Shown here: piece by piece, positions 6,490 to 11,581 of the stretch
Layout of the letters: each line of letters opens with the position of its first letter
Position numbering within the stretch: position 1 is the stretch's first letter
Made by a program: the position numbers and the translations under genes
From: an uncultured Alphaproteobacteria bacterium
GTDB lineage: Bacteria > Pseudomonadota > Alphaproteobacteria > CAAHEQ01 > UBA3637
Reading direction: 5' to 3'
DNA length: 12,772 nucleotides
Assembly (NCBI GenBank): GCA_934203105.1
Contig: CAKPYQ010000030.1
Span: 1 to 12,772 of the forward strand
Notes under the pieces: model-generated
What the model was told of the DNA's origin: nothing
What the model saw: the letters and a program-made list of their open reading frames with translations, nothing else
The model's database searches: none

Positions 6490-6506
6490 GCCTAAAAACT
6501 TATTTA

Positions 6507-6535
6507 TCGACATGCAATAAAAACGATCGTTTAAT
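6507..6535 (+). promoter_or_regulatory. Distal promoter with palindromic operator copy 1
   Basis: TCGACA (6507-6512) and TTTAAT (6530-6535) are 17 bp apart, each matching the sigma-70 consensus at five of six positions. The perfect 12-bp palindrome AAACGATCGTTT (6521-6532) covers the spacer end and the -10 box. A minus-strand TTGACA (complement of 6535-6540) also flanks the palindrome, with only a poor -10. A start near 6542 would give a 147-nt leader to the hydrolase gene. Confidence 0.5.
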
Positions 6536-6620
6536 GTCAATAGATTTTTTTGCGAAGTGACTCTCTGTAATTCACTGAAATGAAACAAAAGCCAAATTTT
6601 ACATTTTGTCCAAAAAGCGA

Positions 6621-6649
6621 TGAACACAAACGATCGTTTGTGTTATAAT
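6621..6649 (+). promoter_or_regulatory. Proximal promoter with palindromic operator copy 2
   Basis: TGAACA (6621-6626) and a perfect TATAAT (6644-6649) are 17 bp apart. A perfect 22-bp palindrome (6623-6644) with core AAACGATCGTTT at 6628-6639 fills the spacer and touches both boxes. A dimeric repressor bound there would block RNA polymerase. The same core occurs at 6521-6532, with centres 107 bp apart, close to ten helical turns, so looping is possible. The start would be near 6656, 33 nt before the hydrolase ATG. The repressor is not encoded in the window. Confidence 0.75.
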
Positions 6650-6688
6650 AGAGTTCTAATTTAATTAACAGCGAAAAGAGAGGAAAAT

Positions 6689-7501
6689 ATGTATACACAA
6701 TTAACAGTCAAGGATTTTAAAGAAAACAAAGCGTTGGCACAAGTATGGGATTTGGTGTGCCATGCGCACGCGGGACAAAAACGCAAAGGACTAAATAAAA
6801 CGGCTCAAAACCCTGATTATGTATCGCACCCTTTTCGTGCGATGGAAATTGTGGCCAATGCCTTGGGCGATCCAAAGAAAGTTTTAAAAGATACGAAAAA
6901 TCTTCCCGTTTTAGCAGCAGCGCTTGCACACGATGCGATCGAGGATACACCACTTGACTCAGGGGAAAAGCTTGCAAGTGCTCTTGTGCCGATTATGGGT
7001 GTGCAAGACGCAAGGAAAACCGCGTTTTTAGTGCAAGAGCTGTCTAATCCTGCGGAAGGTTTTGCCGGTAATACAAAGCAAGAGCGCGATGCAGCCAAAA
7101 AGATTTGGCAAACACAGCATGCTCAAAAAATGTCGATTGAAGCGAAAATGGTCAAAATGGCGGATCAAATAGCCAATACGATTGATTGTGTTGATGTGTT
7201 TATGCTTAAAGCCAACGACAAAGGTGAATATGACCCCGTTTGGACGAATGAAAAGAAAATCAGTTATGTTGAAAAAGCGGCGGCTGTTTGCGATGCGTGT
7301 TTGATTGGAATCCAAAAAGCAACCCCCGATGAAAAACAGGCATTTACAAAATTGTCTGCTTTTGAACGCAAAGCCTATGATTACGCTCAGCTAAAAATAC
7401 AAAATCCAATTTTGTGCAGCCGCGAATTTTTTAATGAATTGGATGGGTCGCGCAAAATCCCGCAAGTCAACATAGCTTTAAGACAAAGTAAAACCAGATA
7501 A
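6689..7501 (+). CDS. HD-domain hydrolase, small alarmone hydrolase (MESH1/RelA-SpoT type)
   Basis: This 270-residue protein matches the hydrolase half of RelA/SpoT enzymes, which removes pyrophosphate from (p)ppGpp. The order of motifs fits: AHAGQKRKG (26-34), YVSHPFRAMEIV with His47, LAHDAIEDT with His81-Asp82 and Glu85-Asp86, and KMADQIANT with Asp159. These correspond to the HD metal ligands and the catalytic ED pair of RelSeq. No synthetase, TGS or ACT domain follows, so it is a stand-alone small alarmone hydrolase, although at 270 residues it is longer than MESH1 (about 180); the C-terminal 90 residues are unassigned. The ATG follows AGAGAGG with 5 nt spacing. It heads a three-gene operon under two operator copies. 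Alarmone hydrolysis is well supported by motifs; the real substrate could be another pyrophosphorylated nucleotide. Confidence 0.8.
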   Translation: MYTQLTVKDFKENKALAQVWDLVCHAHAGQKRKGLNKTAQNPDYVSHPFRAMEIVANALGDPKKVLKDTKNLPVLAAALAHDAIEDTPLDSGEKLASALVPIMGVQDARKTAFLVQELSNPAEGFAGNTKQERDAAKKIWQTQHAQKMSIEAKMVKMADQIANTIDCVDVFMLKANDKGEYDPVWTNEKKISYVEKAAAVCDACLIGIQKATPDEKQAFTKLSAFERKAYDYAQLKIQNPILCSREFFNELDGSRKIPQVNIALRQSKTR

Positions 7502-7517
7502 TAAAAAGGAGCAAAAA

Positions 7518-8159
7518 ATGATGGAGTTGAAAGTCAAAGATATTGATTTAGTCAAAAAGTTCGGAACAAAAGTTAAATGCGGAACAGAACGTTATGTTTT
7601 GGAGCTGAAAAACTTAAACGAGCCTATTCATTTTATCAATCCAAAAGATGCTGGCACCAAATATGGAGATCAGAACTTAAAAGGCGATGGTCAAGATATT
7701 TTATTACTGAACGGTTTAGCGCCCGATCAAATCAAATTGATGGACTCTTATTTAGCGGACTTTGAAGCCAAAACAGGCAAAAACGCGGAACAAATGAATG
7801 CCATAGAGGTCAAATCTTTGTTGAGTTTCTTGGAAAAAAACGGCTTTAATGACAGATATTGTTCTAACCAAGCATATAAAGAAAAAGCCTTAATTCCAAC
7901 AACGGGACGTATGTGCCGCCGCAATAATGATGAATGCCGTGGCGTTGTTGTTCCTGTGGGGACAACTTATACAGACGGCGAAAAATCTCAACAAGCTAAC
8001 GTAGAGGGTGCTTTGTTCGTTGTTGATGCCAAAGGCGGCGCACGAATTACAAATGTGCCGGAAGATTATAAAACGGTTAAGGCCAAAGAAAAAATTATTT
8101 CTTATGCGCAAGCCGTGCAAATTGAAAGGGCGCATTTGTCTGATCGTTCCCGCAACTGA
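7518..8159 (+). CDS. Hypothetical protein in hydrolase-ankyrin operon
   Basis: I do not recognise this 213-residue protein. It has no signal peptide or membrane segment. Residues 1-60 look mixed alpha/beta, with INPKDAGTKYGDQNL near 40-54. Residues 68-110 look helical (PDQIKLMDSYLADFEAKTGK, then EVKSLLSFLEKNG). The second half is richer in beta and turns, with four cysteines in total (21, 115, 133, 140) and a basic CRRNNDEC patch. GALFVVDAKGGARITNVPEDYK (164-185 in part) is the most motif-like stretch but I cannot assign it. I see no RelA-type synthetase motifs, so it is not an obvious toxSAS partner of the hydrolase. It begins 16 bp after that gene with AAAAAGGAG before ATG 7518; the second ATG at 7521 is also possible. 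It should be co-transcribed with both neighbours. Confidence 0.8.
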   Translation: MMELKVKDIDLVKKFGTKVKCGTERYVLELKNLNEPIHFINPKDAGTKYGDQNLKGDGQDILLLNGLAPDQIKLMDSYLADFEAKTGKNAEQMNAIEVKSLLSFLEKNGFNDRYCSNQAYKEKALIPTTGRMCRRNNDECRGVVVPVGTTYTDGEKSQQANVEGALFVVDAKGGARITNVPEDYKTVKAKEKIISYAQAVQIERAHLSDRSRN

Positions 8160-8214
8160 TGGACGCGTTTAAAAATAATGAAGTTGAAAGGGAAATAAAA
8201 AAAGGAGAAAAAAA

Positions 8215-9447
8215 ATGAAAAACAAATTAGATTTAAATAGTTGGGACGAAACTTGGGGAAAAGTTATTGGCAGTTCCGGAATTTCCGAGAAAAAGCTCAT
8301 AAAACAAGTTGATGAATTAATTAAAGCTGGTGCTGATGTGAATGCAACAAATCCTTATCAGCAAGGTAATACTACAGCGCTCACGATAAAGAATGCTTCG
8401 GCGCTCATGACAGCTATTGACAATGGGTATCTAGAAAGTGCTGAAAAATTGATCAAAGCGGGTGCTGATGTAAATGCACGGGATCGTATAGGAAATACGC
8501 CATTAATGATAGCCGCTAACCATGGTGCATTAAACTGCACGGAAAAGTTAATCGCAGCCGGTGCTGATGTAAATGCAAAGCGCTCCAAAGACGGTTTAAC
8601 GGCATTATTTTTTGTTTCTGCTGGATACGCTTTTTACAATCCCCAAAGATACACAAAATGTATTGAAAAGTTAATCGCAGCCGGCGCTGATGTAAATGCA
8701 GAAAATAAAGACGGAGAAACACCATTGATGATGGCTGCCGGGACACCAAAACGCACAGAAGTCTTAAAAAAATTGGTTGAACTCGGAGCTGTGGTAAATG
8801 TAAAAGCTGCAAATGGTTATACACCCTTGATGGAGGCTGCTTTATTTGGTGATCCGGAGTACATAAAAATATTAGCGGAAGCCGGAGCCAATGTAAATGC
8901 TAAAAATGAAAATCAAGACGGCGCAACGGCCTTGATGTTTGCTACACGCAAAGGAAAAACGGAAGCTATTGAAAAATTGGTCGAATTCGGTGCCGATATA
9001 AATGCAAAAGATAACAACGGTTCGACGGCTTTAATGTATGCCGATGGAAACATAAACGCTATAAAAAAGCTGATTGAATTGGGCGCCGATGTGGATGCAA
9101 AAAATAATTTTGGCAAAACTGCCTTGGATTATGCAATCAATTATTATTATGCAGATAAATATACTGTAACACAAATTTTTGAAAATGCAGACCACATTCG
9201 TGCAAATTATTTGAAAAATCATCAGGAAACAACCGAAAACAAAGATATTCAAACTCTTAAAGAAAAAAGCATACGAGCTGAAAAACGTGAAGAATTAAGG
9301 TCTATTCGGAAAAAAATTAAGTCTTTGGAAGAAAAAGAACTTTCTTTGAAAGAGCAATTGCGTTCTTCTACGCCTGAACGGAATAAAAAAGCAAAAGAAT
9401 TGCTGATTGCACGAATGAATGCCCGTAAAAAAATGGAAAGTCGCTAG
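8215..9447 (+). CDS. Ankyrin-repeat protein with C-terminal coiled coil
   Basis: This 410-residue protein carries about eight ankyrin repeats between residues 28 and 310, marked by recurring L-I-x-A-G-A-D-V-N-A and N-G-x-T-P/A-L-M-x-A segments. Ankyrin repeats form a stacked scaffold that binds other proteins. Residues 340-405 are strongly charged and heptad-like (KEKSIRAEKREELRSIRKK onward), predicting a coiled coil. There is no signal peptide; bacterial ankyrin proteins can be cytoplasmic or exported by type IV secretion, and the sequence does not decide. Two repeats share a 36-nt segment (8542-8577 and 8665-8700) with one mismatch, a sign of recent repeat duplication. The ATG follows AAAGGAG. 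It is the last gene of the operon, 55 bp after its neighbour, and its stop codon lies inside the terminator hairpin. Confidence 0.9.
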   Translation: MKNKLDLNSWDETWGKVIGSSGISEKKLIKQVDELIKAGADVNATNPYQQGNTTALTIKNASALMTAIDNGYLESAEKLIKAGADVNARDRIGNTPLMIAANHGALNCTEKLIAAGADVNAKRSKDGLTALFFVSAGYAFYNPQRYTKCIEKLIAAGADVNAENKDGETPLMMAAGTPKRTEVLKKLVELGAVVNVKAANGYTPLMEAALFGDPEYIKILAEAGANVNAKNENQDGATALMFATRKGKTEAIEKLVEFGADINAKDNNGSTALMYADGNINAIKKLIELGADVDAKNNFGKTALDYAINYYYADKYTVTQIFENADHIRANYLKNHQETTENKDIQTLKEKSIRAEKREELRSIRKKIKSLEEKELSLKEQLRSSTPERNKKAKELLIARMNARKKMESR

Positions 9448-9466
9448 AAATAGCGACTTTTTATTT
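9437..9466 (+). terminator. Rho-independent terminator with GAAA tetraloop
   Basis: 9437-9446 pairs perfectly over 10 bp with 9451-9460 (AAAGTCGCTA / TAGCGACTTT) around a GAAA tetraloop, and T-rich sequence follows. The TAG stop of the ankyrin gene (9445-9447) is inside the hairpin. It closes the operon and insulates the aspS leader. Confidence 0.9.
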
Positions 9467-9482
9467 AATGGTTACTTTTTGC

Positions 9483-9511
9483 TTGCAAAAAAATCAAAAC
9501 AGGTGTATACA
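9483..9511 (+). promoter_or_regulatory. Promoter of the aspS T-box leader
   Basis: TTGCAA (9483-9488) and TATACA (9506-9511) are 17 bp apart; TACAAT at 9508-9513 is an alternative -10. The start would be near 9518, just before the first T-box helix, giving a leader of about 187 nt. Confidence 0.65.
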
Positions 9512-9520
9512 ATTTTATCA

Positions 9521-9673
9521 AGAGCATTGACACCGCAGACACGGTCGAGCTTGGAAGAAGAAAAGCTTAATGCTGATTAGACCTTCTCGGGAGCGCCCGA
9601 TACAGCGCGTTTTAAGGCGGTAAATCTTTTTGCCGTAAAGTAAGGTGGCACCGCGAACGAAATTCGCCCTTAC
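9521..9673 (+). ncRNA. T-box riboswitch leader upstream of aspS
   Basis: The conserved T-box AAGGTGGCACCGCG is at 9642-9655. The antiterminator folds as GTAAGG (9640-9645) with CCTTAC (9668-9673) and GCGAA (9653-9657) with TTCGC (9663-9667), leaving the canonical 7-nt bulge TGGCACC at 9646-9652. The bulge TGGC would pair with the tRNA end GCCA, and tRNA-Asp has a G discriminator. Upstream, a stem III-like hairpin is at 9618-9624 / 9629-9635 and a stem II-like hairpin at 9587-9591 / 9596-9600. The stem I region is closed by AGCATT/AATGCT (9523-9528 / 9569-9574) and is short and unusual; it holds a hairpin whose 6-nt loop (9536-9541) contains GAC, an Asp codon. No T-run terminator follows the antiterminator, so control may be translational; the ribosome site is AAGGA at 9690-9694. 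Confidence 0.88.
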
Positions 9674-9704
9674 ACTTGGAACGAAAAAAAAGGAAAAAAA
9701 TAAA

Positions 9705-11483
9705 ATGAATATATACAGATCTTGTACTTGCAACGACTTGTGCGTTTCAAACGCAGGTGAACAAGTTCGCCTGTCCGGTTGGGTATTTTCCAAACGTGAC
9801 CACGGCAATTTATTGTTTATTGATTTGCGTGACCATTACGGGCGCACTCAATGTGTTGTCGATACGGAAAACAAATGTTTTGAAGAAATGGCAAAATTGC
9901 GTCCGGAAACCGTGATTAAGGTTGAAGGAAAAGTTTTAAAGCGGGCGCCGGAAACGATTAACGATAAATTACCGACCGGTGAAATCGAAGTTTCCGTAGA
10001 AAGCTTTGAAATTTTGGGTAATGCCGATGTTTTGCCGTTTTCTTTGACGGCGGACGAAAGCGATTTATCCGAAGAGCAACGTTTAACCTATCGTTTTTTG
10101 GATTTGCGCCGTGAAAAACCGCATGCCAATATTGTTTTACGTAACCGCTTTATTCAATCGTTGCGTCAAAGAATGTGGACGCAAGGCTTTATGGAATTTC
10201 AAACACCGATTTTAACGGCATCGTCTCCGGAAGGGGCGCGCGATTATTTGGTCCCAAGCCGTATACATCAAGGTATGTTTTATGCTTTGCCACAATCTCC
10301 GCAACAGTTCAAGCAGTTGTTAATGGTATCGGGTTTTGACCGCTATTTCCAAATTGCGCCTTGCTTCCGTGATGAAGACAGCCGCGCGGATCGCTCTCCG
10401 GGTGAGTTCTATCAGCTTGATATGGAAATGAGCTTTTGCGAACAACAAGACATTATGGACATTATGCAACCGGTTGTTTTGGACGCGATGAAAGAATTTG
10501 CTCCCGATAAAGACTTTTCGGCCGAACAATTCCGTCATATTCCGTTTGCCGAAGCGATGTTGACTTACGGAACGGATAAGCCGGACTTGCGTAACCCGTT
10601 GGTGATAAAAGATGTTACGGAAACATTCCGCGGTTCAGAGTTTGGCATTTTTGCTTCGATGGTTGAAAACGGCGCGTTTGTACGGGCTATTAAAGCGCCG
10701 GAATGTGCAGGAAAGCCGCGTTCTTGGTTTGACAAGTTGGGTGCTTGGGCAAAAGAGGAAGGTTTTGGCGGTTTGGCGTATATTTCTTGGGCGCCGGAAG
10801 GAGCAAAAGGGCCTGTCGCCAATAAATTATCGCCGGAACGTGTGGCGGCAATTGCTGCGGCGTGCGAAGCTAAAACAGGAGACGTTGTTTTCTTTGTTGC
10901 AGGTAAAGGCGAAAAGACGGCAAAATTTGCCGGTCAAGTGCGCACAACCTTGGGCAATGAGTTGGGTTTGATTGATCCCGATAAGTTTATTTTCTGTTGG
11001 ATTACGGACTTCCCGTTCTTTGAAGAAAACCCGGATACACATCAAATCGAATTTTCGCATAACCCGTTCTCGATGCCGCAAGGTGGTATGGACGCTTTAT
11101 TAAACCAAAATCCGTTTGAAATCAAAGCTTATCAATTCGACTGTGTTTGCAACGGCTATGAAATTTGTTCAGGCGCTATTCGTAACCACCGCGAAGACAT
11201 TATGTACAAAGCTTTTGAAATGGCGGGCTATGGCAAAGAAGTCGTCGAAGCTAAGTTCGGCGGTATGTTAAAAGCTTTCCGTTTCGGTGCACCTCCGCAC
11301 GGTGGTTGTGCTTTTGGTGTTGATCGCTTGGTGATGTTGCTGTGCGATGAAACTTACATTCGCGAAGTTATTGCTTTCCCGTTCAATCAACGGGCGCAAG
11401 ATTTATTGATGCAGGCACCGTCTCCGGTCAGCGAATTGCAATTGCGTGAAGCGCATATTAAAGTGCGCGGTACGGATAAGTAA
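9705..11483 (+). CDS. aspS: Aspartyl-tRNA synthetase (bacterial type)
   Basis: This 592-residue class IIb synthetase joins aspartate to tRNA-Asp using ATP. An N-terminal OB-fold binds the anticodon (about 1-105). Motif 1 lies near 147-169, motif 2 is FRDEDSRADR (221-230) and its continuation, and motif 3 is GVDRLVMLL (538-546); the bacterial GAD insertion occupies about 290-430. The sequence, including SPGEFYQLDMEMSF and SHNPFSMPQGG, reads as alphaproteobacterial. His33 in RDHG sits where discriminating enzymes have Leu (L30 in E. coli), so it is predicted non-discriminating, also charging tRNA-Asn for GatCAB repair. The start at ATG 9705 gives the family N-terminus; an upstream in-frame GTG at 9645 lies inside the T-box and is rejected. 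A strong AAAAGGA site precedes the ATG by about 10 nt. A T-box leader lies directly upstream. Confidence 0.97.
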   Translation: MNIYRSCTCNDLCVSNAGEQVRLSGWVFSKRDHGNLLFIDLRDHYGRTQCVVDTENKCFEEMAKLRPETVIKVEGKVLKRAPETINDKLPTGEIEVSVESFEILGNADVLPFSLTADESDLSEEQRLTYRFLDLRREKPHANIVLRNRFIQSLRQRMWTQGFMEFQTPILTASSPEGARDYLVPSRIHQGMFYALPQSPQQFKQLLMVSGFDRYFQIAPCFRDEDSRADRSPGEFYQLDMEMSFCEQQDIMDIMQPVVLDAMKEFAPDKDFSAEQFRHIPFAEAMLTYGTDKPDLRNPLVIKDVTETFRGSEFGIFASMVENGAFVRAIKAPECAGKPRSWFDKLGAWAKEEGFGGLAYISWAPEGAKGPVANKLSPERVAAIAAACEAKTGDVVFFVAGKGEKTAKFAGQVRTTLGNELGLIDPDKFIFCWITDFPFFEENPDTHQIEFSHNPFSMPQGGMDALLNQNPFEIKAYQFDCVCNGYEICSGAIRNHREDIMYKAFEMAGYGKEVVEAKFGGMLKAFRFGAPPHGGCAFGVDRLVMLLCDETYIREVIAFPFNQRAQDLLMQAPSPVSELQLREAHIKVRGTDK

Positions 11484-11502
11484 TTTGTTCACATTTCCAA
11501 AG

Positions 11503-11533
11503 AAAAAGCCCTCTGTTTGTCAGGGGGCTTTTT
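11503..11533. terminator. aspS terminator, probably bidirectional
   Basis: 11503-11515 pairs over 13 bp with 11521-11533 (AAAAAGCCCTCTG / CAGGGGGCTTTTT, one T-G pair, 5-nt loop). The T run is part of the stem on both strands, so it can end aspS and the convergent prepilin-like gene that stops at 11582. Confidence 0.85.
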
Positions 11534-11570
11534 ACAGTATATATCGGCCACTTTATCTGTCTATACCATC
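11519..11570 (-). pseudogene. Decayed copy of the prepilin-like gene's last codons
   Basis: On the minus strand this reads as KVADIYCKKPPD, closely matching KTANMYCKGPND, the final residues of the gene that stops at 11582. The DNA is alike over about 50 bp with small gaps: 11585-11638 and 11519-11570 share TACAGTA-ATAT-GGCC and a GATGG end. The copies are 66 bp apart. There is no start or intact frame, so it looks like a leftover from a partial duplication. It overlaps the aspS terminator. Confidence 0.45.
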
Positions 11571-11581
11571 AATAATTTGAT

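Noticed and set aside
6580..6648. 22-codon frame (ATG 6580, stop in the proximal -10 box) as a leader peptide
   Set aside because: No ribosome site and no feature beyond being open; it also runs through the operator palindrome.
7518..8159. toxSAS-type alarmone synthetase toxin paired with the hydrolase
   Set aside because: The RelA/SpoT synthetase motifs are absent, so a classic toxSAS pair cannot be claimed.
8178..8198. Mini-frame MKLKGK resembling the start of the gene at 7518
   Set aside because: Only a few residues match and the A-rich sequence makes this likely by chance; a duplication remnant is possible but unsupported.
9645..9704. In-frame upstream start (GTG) for aspS
   Set aside because: The GTG is part of the T-box motif itself, the added residues do not fit the AspRS N-terminus, and a good ribosome site precedes ATG 9705.
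9518..9808. 96-codon minus-strand frame over the T-box leader
   Set aside because: It is antisense to the structured leader and the start of aspS, with no ribosome site or recognisable protein features.
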